From positions 3,286,001 to 3,350,000 of the forward strand of contig NZ_CP060034.1 of NCBI RefSeq assembly GCF_023208195.1: a DNA stretch of 64,000 nt, in the 5' to 3' direction. The notes beneath the pieces are model-generated. The model saw nothing but the letters and a program-made list of their open reading frames with translations, had not been told where the DNA came from and did no database searches. Source of the stretch: Nocardioides sp. InS609-2 (GTDB lineage Bacteria > Actinomycetota > Actinomycetes > Propionibacteriales > Nocardioidaceae). The position numbers and the translations under genes are program-made. Shown here in pieces: positions 38,331 through 53,720 of the stretch; position 1 is the first letter of the stretch, and every line of letters begins with the position of its first letter.

Positions 38331-39166
38331 GCGACAACCCGACCTGGTACGACCTGCTCGGCGTCGACCGCGCGGCCCCCGTCGACGAGATCCGCGCTGC
38401 CTGGAAGTCCTCCATCGAGGGCCTCGAGCCCGGCGACCGACGCTTCGCGTCGTTGAACAAGGCCGCCGAGGTGCTGCTGGACCCCGCCCGTCGGGCGGCG
38501 TACGACGCGGAGCTGGACGGTGGCCGAGTCCTCGCACCTGCGAGCCCGGTGTTGACCGCCAGGGAGCTGTCGCGGGAGCGGACGAGGATCGAACGGGAGG
38601 TCTCGAAGGAGCAGGCGCGCCAGCGTCGGCGCGAGGAGAAGATTGCTGGCGGTGGCCAGGCCGTCACCGAGCTCTCTTCATCACCGTCGAGCATGCCGGC
38701 GTGGTTGCTCGCGGCTCTCGCTGTGGCGGTGCTGATCGTGGCCGGCGCGGCAGGCGTCGTGTTCGCGCTGAGTGGTGACGGAGACAGCGAGGAGTCCTCC
38801 GCCGCTGCGCAGACCGCGGCCGAACAGGCGATCGTGCCGATCCTGTCCTACGACTACCGCCACCTCGACCAGGACCGCGCCGCCGCCCAGTCCTACCTGA
38901 CCGCCGACTACAAGTTGCAGTACGACAAGACGTTCACGCTGGTCGAGCAGAACTCCGAGGCAGTGCGGCCCGTGGTGGTGGCCAAGCTGGTCAGCAGCGG
39001 CCTCGAGCGGTCGGGCGCCGACCGGGTCAAGGTGGTCCTGTTCGTCGACCAGGAGACGACGAACAAGCAGACCACCGAGCCCGTGGTCTACCAGAACTAC
39101 GTCACCGTGACGATGCAGAAGGTCGACGGGGAATGGCTCGTCGACCAGCTCGACACGCAGGGCTGA
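38327..39166 (+). CDS. J-like domain fused to a Mce-associated membrane domain
   Basis: The 279-aa protein has an N-terminal J-like domain (TWYDLLGVDRAAPVDEIRAAW, then DPARRAAYDAEL) in residues 5-63. The HPD motif needed to stimulate DnaK is absent; GLEPGD stands near its place. A charged helix (about 80-105), one membrane segment (about 124-148) and an outer Mce-associated domain ending VTVTMQKVDGEWLVDQLDTQ follow. That end resembles the previous protein. The cytoplasmic J-like part may be an adaptor rather than a co-chaperone. GTG 38327 overlaps the upstream stop by four bases. Confidence 0.78.
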   Translation: MSDNPTWYDLLGVDRAAPVDEIRAAWKSSIEGLEPGDRRFASLNKAAEVLLDPARRAAYDAELDGGRVLAPASPVLTARELSRERTRIEREVSKEQARQRRREEKIAGGGQAVTELSSSPSSMPAWLLAALAVAVLIVAGAAGVVFALSGDGDSEESSAAAQTAAEQAIVPILSYDYRHLDQDRAAAQSYLTADYKLQYDKTFTLVEQNSEAVRPVVVAKLVSSGLERSGADRVKVVLFVDQETTNKQTTEPVVYQNYVTVTMQKVDGEWLVDQLDTQG

Positions 39167-39291
39167 CAGGCCGGGATTTCCCGATGTGCTTGACCTGACC
39201 GCGTCCGCGGTTCATCATCGTCGGCAACGCGAGACTGACGGTTGAGCGGGCAGCACCTCGGTGTCGCCCAGTTCCCGGCCGGAATCGGGGT

Positions 39292-39320
39292 TTGTAGAGC
39301 GCGCGCGATTGCGCTATTCT
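39292..39320 (+). promoter_or_regulatory. Candidate rpoB-rpoC promoter
   Basis: TTGTAG (39292-39297) and TATTCT (39315-39320) are 17 bp apart, about 104 bp before the rpoB start. A second possible promoter, TTGACC-N17-CATCAT, lies at 39190-39218. Nothing else was recognised in the 257-bp gap. Confidence 0.5.
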
Positions 39321-39423
39321 CCATAGTTGCGCCTGCTCTCAAATGCGCTTCACCCTGTCCGGAGGGGTGTCGTTGTGGTTCGTAGGCGCCATTCACCCTT
39401 CCAGTTTGTTTGAAGGACGACTC

Positions 39424-42975
<3,552 letters not shown>

Positions 42976-42982
42976 GGTGCGT

Positions 42983-43008
42983 CCCGGGCGGTGGAGACAC
43001 CGCCCGGG
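42983..43008 (+). promoter_or_regulatory. Perfect GAGA-loop hairpin in the rpoB-rpoC gap
   Basis: CCCGGGCGGTG (42983-42993) and CACCGCCCGGG (42998-43008) form an 11-bp perfect stem closed by GAGA, a GNRA tetraloop. It lies 7 bases after rpoB and 48 before rpoC. Partial termination or RNA processing between the subunits is possible. Confidence 0.55.
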
Positions 43009-43056
43009 CCCCCAGTCCCAAGCCACTGACTCAAACAGCAACCAAAGGAACAAACC

Positions 43057-46935
<3,879 letters not shown>

Positions 46936-46976
46936 GCGAAGCGAAGGACTGATAGAGAAGAACCAGATCGAGCAAG

Positions 46977-47012
46977 CCAACGCCCGTCCACGCTTGCGTG
47001 GGCGGGCGTTGG
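46977..47012 (+). terminator. Strong terminator of the rpoB-rpoC operon
   Basis: CCAACGCCCGTCCACG pairs with CGTGGGCGGGCGTTGG over 16 bp with one G-T pair and a CTTG loop, 41 bases after rpoC. It is among the longest hairpins in the window. Confidence 0.9.
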
Positions 47013-47055
47013 TGCGTCGAGATCGAGTCAGGTAGCGCAGGTCCTCGAGCTGTCT

Positions 47056-47150
47056 TGGTTTCGAGGCTCGTCCCTTCGAGGCTCGCAAGCTCGCACCTCA
47101 GGACAAGCGCTGGCGCTCCTCGCACCTCAACCAGCGACCGCTGGCGCTTT
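47056..47150. repeat. Dispersed non-coding repeat with internal copies
   Basis: This gap sequence begins TGGTTTCGAGGCTCG and contains CTCGCACCTCA twice (47090-47100 and 47119-47129) and GCTGGCGCT twice. It resembles dispersed GGTTTCGA...CTCAACCA elements that I associate with Nocardioidaceae genomes. A related sequence is at 51365-51409. No open frame of note is seen. Confidence 0.5.
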
Positions 47151-47198
47151 TAGCCCCCGCGAGGGGCCCGTGCTCCGACCGTCCCCCATGCGGGTCGG

Positions 47199-47804
47199 TC
47201 AGATCCAGCCCATGCGCTGGGCGGTGCTGACGGCTTCATGGCGGTTGGCGGCGGCGAGCTTGGTGGCGGCGCTGGAGAGGTAGTTGCGGACGGTGCCGCC
47301 GGCGAGGTGGGTGCGGCGGGCGATCTCGTCCACGGGGGCGCCGTCGGCGGCGGCTTCGAGGACGGCGGTCTCGCGGGGGGTGAGGGGGGAGTCGCCGAGG
47401 GCCATGGCTTCGGCGGCGAGGCCGGGGTCGACGTACCGGCCGCCGGAGGAGACGGCGCGGACCGCCGCGGCGAGGGTCTGCGCGGAGGTGGTCTTGGGGA
47501 GGAAGCCGCGGACACCGGTGGAGAGGGCCTTCTTGAGCAGTCCGGGGCGGCCGTGGCTGGTGACGACGAGGCAGCCGCAGGCGGGGAGGATCTCGGCGAT
47601 CCGGGCGGCGACGGCGATGCCGTCGAGCCCGGGCATCTGGAGGTCGAGTACGGCGACGTCGGGGCCGAGAGCCTGGGCCTGGGCGACGGCTTCCGGGCCG
47701 GTGGCGGCCTGGCCGACGATCTCGATGTCGTCCTCGAGGTCGAGCATCTGGGCGAGGGCCACCCGGATCAGGTGCTCGTCGTCGGCCAACAGCACGCGGA
47801 TCAC
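47199..47804 (-). CDS. Response regulator, NarL/LuxR family
   Basis: The 201-aa protein has a receiver domain (VLLADDEHLIRVALAQMLD, phospho-acceptor Asp in VAVLDLQMPGLDG, Lys at the C-terminal face). Its LuxR-type helix-turn-helix is LTPRETAVLEAAADGAPVDEIARRTHLAGGTVRNYL, split over residues 133-170. It is coupled by GTGA overlap to the histidine kinase gene and so is its cognate regulator. The ABC transporter genes upstream in the same operon are the likely targets, through the palindrome at 50719-50730. Confidence 0.92.
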   Translation of the reverse strand: MIRVLLADDEHLIRVALAQMLDLEDDIEIVGQAATGPEAVAQAQALGPDVAVLDLQMPGLDGIAVAARIAEILPACGCLVVTSHGRPGLLKKALSTGVRGFLPKTTSAQTLAAAVRAVSSGGRYVDPGLAAEAMALGDSPLTPRETAVLEAAADGAPVDEIARRTHLAGGTVRNYLSSAATKLAAANRHEAVSTAQRMGWI

Positions 47805-48967
47805 GACTCGACCTCGCTGACGGCGGGTGCGAAGTCGACGCGCACGACGAATCGGTCGCCCTCGACGCCGGAGGCCACGCGGGCACCGTGGTCAGCCAGC
47901 TGGTCGGCGAGGGTGGTGAGCCCGCTGCCGTCACCGGCCGCGGGCTGATCGAAGACCACGCCGTCGTTGGAGACGACGAGTTCGTCCGCGTCGTACGTCA
48001 TGTCGACAATGCTGGCGCGCGAGTGGCGGAGCACGTTGGTGACGGCCTCGCGGATGACGCGGGCGACGAGCTCGTGACGCTGGGGAGGTACGTCGTCCAC
48101 GTCGGCGTCGGCGGAGATGCCGGCCGAGGCGAGCAGGGACACCGCGCCGTCGACCTCGGTCGGCAGGTCGAGCGGGCGGTAGCCGCGGGCCAGCTCGCGG
48201 GCTTCGCGCAGGGCTTCGTGCGCCGTGGCGCGGATCTCGAGCACCTGCTCGGTGGCTCGGCTGTCGCCGCGGGCGGCGAGGGTGGCCGCGAGCTCGGCCT
48301 GCACCGCGATCGTCGAGAGCCGGCGGCCCATCACGTCGTGGACGTCCTGGGAGAAGCGCAGCCGTTCGCGGGCCACGGCCAGCGCCGCCTCGCTGTCACG
48401 CGCTCGCTCGAGCGACGTGACGACGCCCATCAGCCAGAGCGAGCTCTGCACCGTGAAGACCAGGAACGCGGAGACGGCCAGGCCGTAGGCGGCAAGCCCG
48501 AGAGAGCCGCCCAACAGGGCTGCGAGGCCTACACACACGACGAGGACCGCGTTGCGGACCCGCGTGTCGAGCAGGCCACCCGCTCCCCAGGCCACGGTGG
48601 CGATGACGACCAGGGCGCCGCCGAACTGCAGGTCCGCGGGGAGCAGGAGAGTCATGGGTGCCAGCACGACGACGAGGGCGACGAGCACCGACAGCGAGCG
48701 CCAGGGGAGCGGCCCCTTTGCCGGGTGCAGCCGGACGGCGTCGCGCAGCACCAGCGTGCCTGCGGCCCCCAGCGCAAGCGTGGCCAGCCCGCTGAGGACC
48801 GTGACGCGCAGGGACGACGCCGGCGCCGCGAGACTGAACCACGCGAGGACGAGCAGGAACCAGTAGAGGGCGTAGAGGGAGACCAGCGTGTAGACGACGA
48901 CGCGCTCCACCTGGGTACGACGCGTCCACCAGTCCCAGGTCACCACGACGTCCATCCTGTCAGTCAC
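47801..48967 (-). CDS. Membrane sensor histidine kinase, NarL-partner type
   Basis: The 388-aa kinase has about five membrane segments in residues 20-190. A HisKA_3 dimerisation/phosphoacceptor site follows (RLRFSQDVHDVMGRRLSTIA, with the phosphorylated His), then an HATPase domain with VIREAVTNVLRHSRAS and GDGSGLTTLADQL. There is no large extracellular sensor, so it probably senses the membrane or the partner ABC exporter. GTG 48967 overlaps the permease gene by 8 bp. ATG 48955 is an alternative start with similar support. Confidence 0.9.
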   Translation of the reverse strand: MTDRMDVVVTWDWWTRRTQVERVVVYTLVSLYALYWFLLVLAWFSLAAPASSLRVTVLSGLATLALGAAGTLVLRDAVRLHPAKGPLPWRSLSVLVALVVVLAPMTLLLPADLQFGGALVVIATVAWGAGGLLDTRVRNAVLVVCVGLAALLGGSLGLAAYGLAVSAFLVFTVQSSLWLMGVVTSLERARDSEAALAVARERLRFSQDVHDVMGRRLSTIAVQAELAATLAARGDSRATEQVLEIRATAHEALREARELARGYRPLDLPTEVDGAVSLLASAGISADADVDDVPPQRHELVARVIREAVTNVLRHSRASIVDMTYDADELVVSNDGVVFDQPAAGDGSGLTTLADQLADHGARVASGVEGDRFVVRVDFAPAVSEVES

Positions 48968-49721
48968 GCGGCTCCCAGGTCATCGCGCGACGCGCGAGCA
49001 GTACGCCGATGACCGTCCACCCCAGGAGGTAGCCCAGGGCAGGCATCGCCTCGCCCCAGGTCGCCGACCACGTGACTGCTTCGGTGCCGAGGATGCCCGG
49101 CTCGAGCCCGAACCAGGCCACCCGGACCACGTCCTCCAACGCGGCACCGGGAAGCAGGTCGAGCCACGGCTGCGCCCCCTCGGGGAACGCGGCGCGGGTG
49201 CTGCCCATCGTGGCGAGCAGCAGCACCGGGGCGCTGGTGAGCTGGGCAGCCTCGGCGTTCCGCGTCCATGCCGCCGTCCAGAGGGCCAGCGCGGCGAAGG
49301 TGGCACAGCTGAGCAGCAGGCCGACCACGAGCAGGATCGGGTTGATGGGCAGGCCGAACCCGAGCACCGCTGCGACGACCGCCACGATCACGGCCACGAC
49401 GAAGACGATCGCCACACCGGGAAGGGCCATCGAGACGATGATCTCCGCGTCGGTCGCCTCGCCCGAGCGCAGCCGCTTGAGCACCAGCTCGTCCCGGCGG
49501 GTCACGAACATCGACAACAGGTTGTAGTAGACGGGGAAGAGCAGGGCCATCAGGAGGCACAGGCTCAGGGGTACGGCGCCGGCCTTGCCGGTGCTCTCGG
49601 GAGTGGCCGCCAGCATGAAGAGTGGCACCAGCGGCACGCCGACCGCGTAGACCACGGTCAGCAGGTTGCGGCGCATCAGCAGGGCGTTGGACTGGGCGAG
49701 CCCGAACACGCGAGTCGTCAT
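48960..49721 (-). CDS. ABC-2 type transporter permease
   Basis: The 253-aa protein has about six hydrophobic segments in the ABC-2 pattern: an N-terminal amphipathic start, MALLFPVYYNLLSMFVTRRDELVLKRLRSG, and a late LGYLLGWTVIGVLLA segment. It pairs with the ATPase encoded immediately upstream (ATGA overlap) to form an exporter. Drug, peptide or lipid export are the usual roles of such DrrAB-like pairs linked to NarL-type two-component systems. Substrate unknown. Confidence 0.85.
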   Translation of the reverse strand: MTTRVFGLAQSNALLMRRNLLTVVYAVGVPLVPLFMLAATPESTGKAGAVPLSLCLLMALLFPVYYNLLSMFVTRRDELVLKRLRSGEATDAEIIVSMALPGVAIVFVVAVIVAVVAAVLGFGLPINPILLVVGLLLSCATFAALALWTAAWTRNAEAAQLTSAPVLLLATMGSTRAAFPEGAQPWLDLLPGAALEDVVRVAWFGLEPGILGTEAVTWSATWGEAMPALGYLLGWTVIGVLLARRAMTWEPRD

Positions 49722-50659
49722 CGGGCCATCTCCTCGGCGGGGTGGGTGTCGTGGTCTGCGCCGCGGCCCTCGGCGACGTCGAGGAAGATCGACTCCAGCG
49801 AGGCGGTGCGTGCGGAGAGATCGGCCAGCCGGACGTCGTACTCGTCGGCCCAGCCGAGCAGCATGGTCAGGGTCTGCTGGAGGTCGTCGGCCGCCACGAC
49901 GGTGCGGTCGGCGGTGCACTCGACCTTCGCTCCGGCGAGTGGCGGGAGGTCCCGGTCCGGAGTGCGGAACGAGATGACCGAGGGCTGCCCCGCCACGATC
50001 TCCTCGCGGGTGCCCGACAGGACGATGCGACCGGCGCGCATGATCGAGATCCGGTCGGCGAGCGCCTCGGCCTCCTCGAGGTAGTGCGTGGTGACCAGCA
50101 CCGCGACGCCGTCCTCGCGCAGCGACCGGATCAGCTCCCAGACGCGGTGCCGGCTCTCAGGGTCGAGGCCGGTGGTCGGCTCGTCGAGCATCAGCACCTC
50201 CGGGCGGCCGGTGAGGGTGCAGGCCAGGTCGACGCGGCGCTGCTCTCCGCCGGACAGGGCGCGCATGCGTACGTCGGCACGCCGACTCAGGTCGAGCAGC
50301 TCGAGCGACTCGTCGACCGGCCGGGGATCGCTCACAGTGGCGGCCCACATCGCGAGGGTCTCGCGCACCGTGAGGTCACCCGAGAACCCGCTGCGCTGCA
50401 GCAGGACACCGGTGCGGCGGCGTACTTCCGGGCGGTCGGCGACCGGGTCGAGCCCAAGCACGCGCACGGTGCCGCCGGACGGGGTGGCGAGTCCTTCGAT
50501 GACCTCGAGCAGCGAGGTCTTGCCGGCTCCGTTGACTCCCAGCAGGGAGTGGATGGTGCCAGGCTCGACCCGCAGGTCGACCCCACGGACGGCTTCGAAG
50601 GCCTGGCTGCCGCTGCCGTAGACCCGGCGCAGGTCGTGTACGTCGATGGCGATGTTCAT
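49718..50659 (-). CDS. ABC transporter ATP-binding protein (DrrA/CcmA-like)
   Basis: The 313-aa ATPase has Walker A GVNGAGKTS, signature LSGGEQRRVDLA and Walker B VLMLDEPTTGLDP. A C-terminal extension of about 90 residues is characteristic of DrrA-type exporters. It is the first gene of the four-gene operon ATPase-permease-kinase-regulator. ATG 50659 is used because the upstream residues in the open frame are not family-like. A short palindrome 60 bp upstream may be the response regulator's binding site. Confidence 0.9.
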   Translation of the reverse strand: MNIAIDVHDLRRVYGSGSQAFEAVRGVDLRVEPGTIHSLLGVNGAGKTSLLEVIEGLATPSGGTVRVLGLDPVADRPEVRRRTGVLLQRSGFSGDLTVRETLAMWAATVSDPRPVDESLELLDLSRRADVRMRALSGGEQRRVDLACTLTGRPEVLMLDEPTTGLDPESRHRVWELIRSLREDGVAVLVTTHYLEEAEALADRISIMRAGRIVLSGTREEIVAGQPSVISFRTPDRDLPPLAGAKVECTADRTVVAADDLQQTLTMLLGWADEYDVRLADLSARTASLESIFLDVAEGRGADHDTHPAEEMAR

Positions 50660-50718
50660 GTCCACCAGCCAACCGGTGCTGTGAGGGTGGCAGTAGTGCC
50701 GCGTGTCATCGGTCGTAC

Positions 50719-50730
50719 TGACATTTGTCA
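50719..50730. promoter_or_regulatory. TGACATTTGTCA palindrome, candidate response-regulator site
   Basis: A perfect 12-bp dyad (TGACA-TT-TGTCA) lies between the divergent ABC operon and grpB-like gene. NarL-family regulators of this kind often bind short dyads and activate their own operon. Assignment is by position. Confidence 0.45.
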
Positions 50731-50754
50731 TGTCGACCCTCGTAGGGTGCCTGG

Positions 50755-51360
50755 GTGCCCACACCTGCCGAGATCGTCGACCTGACACCGTTCGACCCGC
50801 CGCCGGGGAAGTCGGGCTGGGTGCCGGGACAGGGACCGCGTGCCCACATCGACATGGTGGACGCCGACCCGTCGTGGCTGGCCGTGTTCACGTCGCTGGA
50901 GCAGCAGATTCGTACGGCGCTGGGCGACCTGGCCGTTGCGGTCGAGCACGTCGGCTCGACCGCTGTACCCGGGCTACCGGCCAAGCCGATCATCGACATC
51001 GACGTGACGGTGCCCGATGCCGGCGACGAGGCGGCGTGGCTGCCGGAGCTGGAAGCACTGGGGCTGGTGCTGACGGTGCGTGAGCCCTGGTGGCACGAGC
51101 ACCGCTGCCTGCGGGGCGACGACCCGGCCACCAACGTGCACGTCTTCTCGCCGGGCAGCCCGGAGGTGGTGCGACACCGGCTGTTCCGTGACTGGCTCAT
51201 CGAGCATCCCGAGGATCTCGCGATGTATCGCGACACCAAGGTGGCAGCGGCTGCTGCGTCGAACGCAGCGGGGGAGCACGTCATGGAGTACAACGCCCGC
51301 AAGGAGTCAGTGATCCACGAGATCTACGGCCGGGTGTTCCGGGGTGAGGGGCTGCTTTGA
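50755..51360 (+). CDS. GrpB/UPF0157 family nucleotidyltransferase-fold protein
   Basis: The 201-aa protein has the GrpB signature VEHVGSTAVPGLPAKPIIDIDV, followed by HVFSPGSPEVVRHRLFRDWL and a helical C-terminus with YNARKESVIHEIY. GrpB proteins share the polymerase-beta nucleotidyltransferase fold and are sometimes fused to dephospho-CoA kinase in actinobacteria; here the protein stands alone. Biochemical role is not established. It starts at GTG, divergent from the ABC operon. Confidence 0.85.
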   Translation: MPTPAEIVDLTPFDPPPGKSGWVPGQGPRAHIDMVDADPSWLAVFTSLEQQIRTALGDLAVAVEHVGSTAVPGLPAKPIIDIDVTVPDAGDEAAWLPELEALGLVLTVREPWWHEHRCLRGDDPATNVHVFSPGSPEVVRHRLFRDWLIEHPEDLAMYRDTKVAAAAASNAAGEHVMEYNARKESVIHEIYGRVFRGEGLL

Positions 51361-51364
51361 CGGG

Positions 51365-51409
51365 GGTCTCGATACGCCCGCTCTTTCCTCGCGGGGTACT
51401 CGACCAACC
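51365..51409. repeat. Dispersed palindromic repeat in the grpB-flavoprotein gap
   Basis: GGTCTCGATACGCCCGC at the left and TACTCGACCAACC at the right form the ends of a known-looking actinobacterial dispersed repeat. Inner CGAGGAAAG-type bases are imperfect. The left end shares GGT-T-TCGA with 47057 and the right end CGACCA with 53788. It lies only 5 bp after the grpB-like stop. Confidence 0.55.
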
Positions 51410-51453
51410 AACAACAATTCGGCGGGTTGGGCGGGGGCTGAGAGAATCGGCGG

Positions 51454-52695
51454 GTGACCGAGACCCTGCCACTGCGCACCGATGTGCTCGTCGTCGGCGC
51501 CGGCCCGGCCGGCTCCGCCGCGGCCGCGTGGTCGGCGCGTGCGGGGCTCGACACGTTGCTGCTCGACGCGGCGGTCTTCCCGCGTGACAAGACCTGCGGT
51601 GACGGGCTCACCCCACGTGCGATCGGTGAGCTCGAGCGGCTCGGCCTCGGCGACTGGCTGCGCGCACACACTGTCAACCAAGGGCTTCGCGCCCATGGCT
51701 TCGGCCAGACTCTGCTGCTGCCGTGGCCGGGTGGGTCGTTGCCCGACTGGGGCTCGGCCGTCGCCCGCACCGAGCTCGACGACCACCTCCGCACGACCGC
51801 GATCAAGTCGGGCGCGACGGCTGTCGACGGCGCCCGCGCGGTCGGCGTACACATGGATGGCGACCGGGTCCGCTCGGTCGAGATCGAGCGCGGCGGCGAG
51901 GTCGTCGAGGTGCAGTGCGAGCGGCTCGTTGTCGCCGACGGCGTGCGGTCACCGCTCGGCAAGTTGCTGGGTCGGGAGTGGCACCGCGACACCGTCTACG
52001 GCGTGGCTGGCCGGGCCTATGTCGACTCCGGCATGTCCGACGACCCGTGGATCAGCTCGCACCTCGAGCTGCGTGGCGAGGACGGCGACATCCTCTCGGG
52101 TTACGGCTGGATCTTCCCGCTGGGCAGCGGCGAGGTGAACATCGGCGTCGGCACGCTCGCCACCGCCAAGCGGCCCGCGAACATCGCGATCAAGCCGCTG
52201 ATGAAGTTCTACGCAGACGAGCGCCGCGAGGAGTTCGAGCTGTCGGGTGACCTCCGGATGCCGACGTCGGCCCTGCTGCCGATGGGTGGCGCCGTGTCCC
52301 AGGTCGCCGGCCGCAACTGGGCGCTGATCGGCGACGCCGCCGGCTGCGTCAACCCGCTCAACGGTGAGGGCATCGACTACGGCCTCGAGACCGGTCGTCT
52401 GGTCGCCGACGTGATGGTGTCGGGCGGCGAGCTGGGCGAGGTGTGGCCGGCGCTGCTGAGGGAGCACTATGGCGAGTCGTTCTCCATTGCCCGGCGGCTG
52501 GCTGGGCTCGTGACCGTGCCGAAGCTGCTGCCCGCGCTCGGCCCGGCGGGCATGCGCTCCGACTGGCTGATGACCCTGGCGCTGCGCTGGATGGGCAACC
52601 TCGTCACCGACGAGGATCGCGACCGGGCCGCTCGGGTGTGGCGCTGGGCTGGTCGGCGTTCGCTGGCGCGCGACGCTCGTCCGCCGTTCGCCTAA
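51454..52695 (+). CDS. Geranylgeranyl reductase family flavoprotein, possible menaquinone reductase
   Basis: The 413-aa protein has the FAD motif VVGAGPAGSAAAAWSARAG, the family-specific FPRDKTCGDGLTPRA and the later GDAAGCVNPLNGEGIDYGLETG. Members saturate prenyl chains; actinobacterial MenJ, of similar length, reduces one isoprene unit of menaquinone. No menaquinone gene lies beside it, so MenJ is a suggestion only. Start is GTG 51454. The 3' end overlaps the convergent acyltransferase gene by 92 bp, an unusually long antisense overlap in both coding ends. Confidence 0.85.
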   Translation: MTETLPLRTDVLVVGAGPAGSAAAAWSARAGLDTLLLDAAVFPRDKTCGDGLTPRAIGELERLGLGDWLRAHTVNQGLRAHGFGQTLLLPWPGGSLPDWGSAVARTELDDHLRTTAIKSGATAVDGARAVGVHMDGDRVRSVEIERGGEVVEVQCERLVVADGVRSPLGKLLGREWHRDTVYGVAGRAYVDSGMSDDPWISSHLELRGEDGDILSGYGWIFPLGSGEVNIGVGTLATAKRPANIAIKPLMKFYADERREEFELSGDLRMPTSALLPMGGAVSQVAGRNWALIGDAAGCVNPLNGEGIDYGLETGRLVADVMVSGGELGEVWPALLREHYGESFSIARRLAGLVTVPKLLPALGPAGMRSDWLMTLALRWMGNLVTDEDRDRAARVWRWAGRRSLARDARPPFA

Positions 52696-53686
52696 GCGCG
52701 AGCAGGCTGTTGACCGGGTCGACGAGCACGTTGAGCCGCCCGGCCACCGGTGGCGAGGCCAGCAGCAGCGCGAGCAACACCGCGAGCGTCACCGTCGTGG
52801 CCAGCGTCAGCCACTCGTTGGCGGGCATCCAGTCCTCGTAGCCCTGCGCCTCGACGTACCTGATGACGAAGCCGTGCAACAGGTAGACGACCATCGTCCC
52901 GGCGCCCATGGCGGTCAGGAACGAGCGCCGCCTAGGGATCAGTGACAGGACCGCGAAGACGCCCACCACCGCGATGATCATGAGTCGCAGCCGGATCCAC
53001 ATGCCGTCGCCGGGGGTGGCGCCGAGCTCGTCGTACGACGCGCGGTAGTACAGCCACTGGGTGCCCCAGTGGTCGTCGGTGTGGGCTGCGAGCCGCCAGA
53101 TGAGCAGGAGTACGGCGCCGCCGGCGAGGCCGCTCCAGCGCGCGCGGGCAGCGTCGAGCGACACCTTCGGCAGGTGCAGCCCGATGACGAAGAACGGGAG
53201 CAGGCCGAGCATCCGGTTGATGTCGAAGAGCTCGTTGTTGCGCAGCCCGGCGAGCAGGCTGACGCCGATGGCGATGGGCACGAAAACCCAGTGCAGCTTG
53301 AGGATTGGCGTCAGCAGCCGCCACATCAGAAGCACGATGAGGTACCACATGGGCCAGTGCGGGTTGAGCCACATCCGGTCGAGGCTGTCGACCTCGTGGG
53401 TGACGTGGACGCGGAAGTTCACCATCAGCCACTCGTAGATGACGTACGGGATGAGCAGCGTCGTCACGAGCGAGATCAGGTGCCGCTTGCTCCACCGGAA
53501 CGACCGCGAGAGGTAGCCGGTGATCAGCACGAAGGCAGGGATGTGGACGTAGTAGATGAAGTCGTAGACCTGCGACTTCAGGTCGCTGAACGGCATCAGC
53601 ACCACCGCGTGCCCGACGACGACGATGGTGACCAGGACCATCTTGACGTTGTCGAGCCAGGGGTCTCGCTTGCCGCCGGGTGCCAC
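52604..53686 (-). CDS. Acyltransferase-3 family membrane protein
   Basis: The 360-aa protein has about ten membrane segments. Near the N-terminus it shows DPWLDNVKMVLVTIVVVGHAV, the Asn-His pattern of acyltransferase-3/OafA proteins, then YVHIPAFVLITGYLSRSF. The family moves acyl groups to sugars or other surface molecules. The C-terminus is Arg/Pro-rich and overlaps the end of the flavoprotein gene on the other strand. GTG 53686 is the start. The acyl acceptor is unknown. Confidence 0.82.
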   Translation of the reverse strand: MAPGGKRDPWLDNVKMVLVTIVVVGHAVVLMPFSDLKSQVYDFIYYVHIPAFVLITGYLSRSFRWSKRHLISLVTTLLIPYVIYEWLMVNFRVHVTHEVDSLDRMWLNPHWPMWYLIVLLMWRLLTPILKLHWVFVPIAIGVSLLAGLRNNELFDINRMLGLLPFFVIGLHLPKVSLDAARARWSGLAGGAVLLLIWRLAAHTDDHWGTQWLYYRASYDELGATPGDGMWIRLRLMIIAVVGVFAVLSLIPRRRSFLTAMGAGTMVVYLLHGFVIRYVEAQGYEDWMPANEWLTLATTVTLAVLLALLLASPPVAGRLNVLVDPVNSLLALRRTADERRAPANADQPSATPERPGRDPRR

Positions 53687-53720
53687 GTGGTCAGCCTAGT
53701 CGCGGCATAGGGTCACGGGC

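Noticed and set aside
39343-39423. Longer rpoB N-terminus from the ATG at 39343
   Set aside because: The extra residues are not RpoB-like and cross the leader; TTG 39424 has a ribosome-binding site and the family start.
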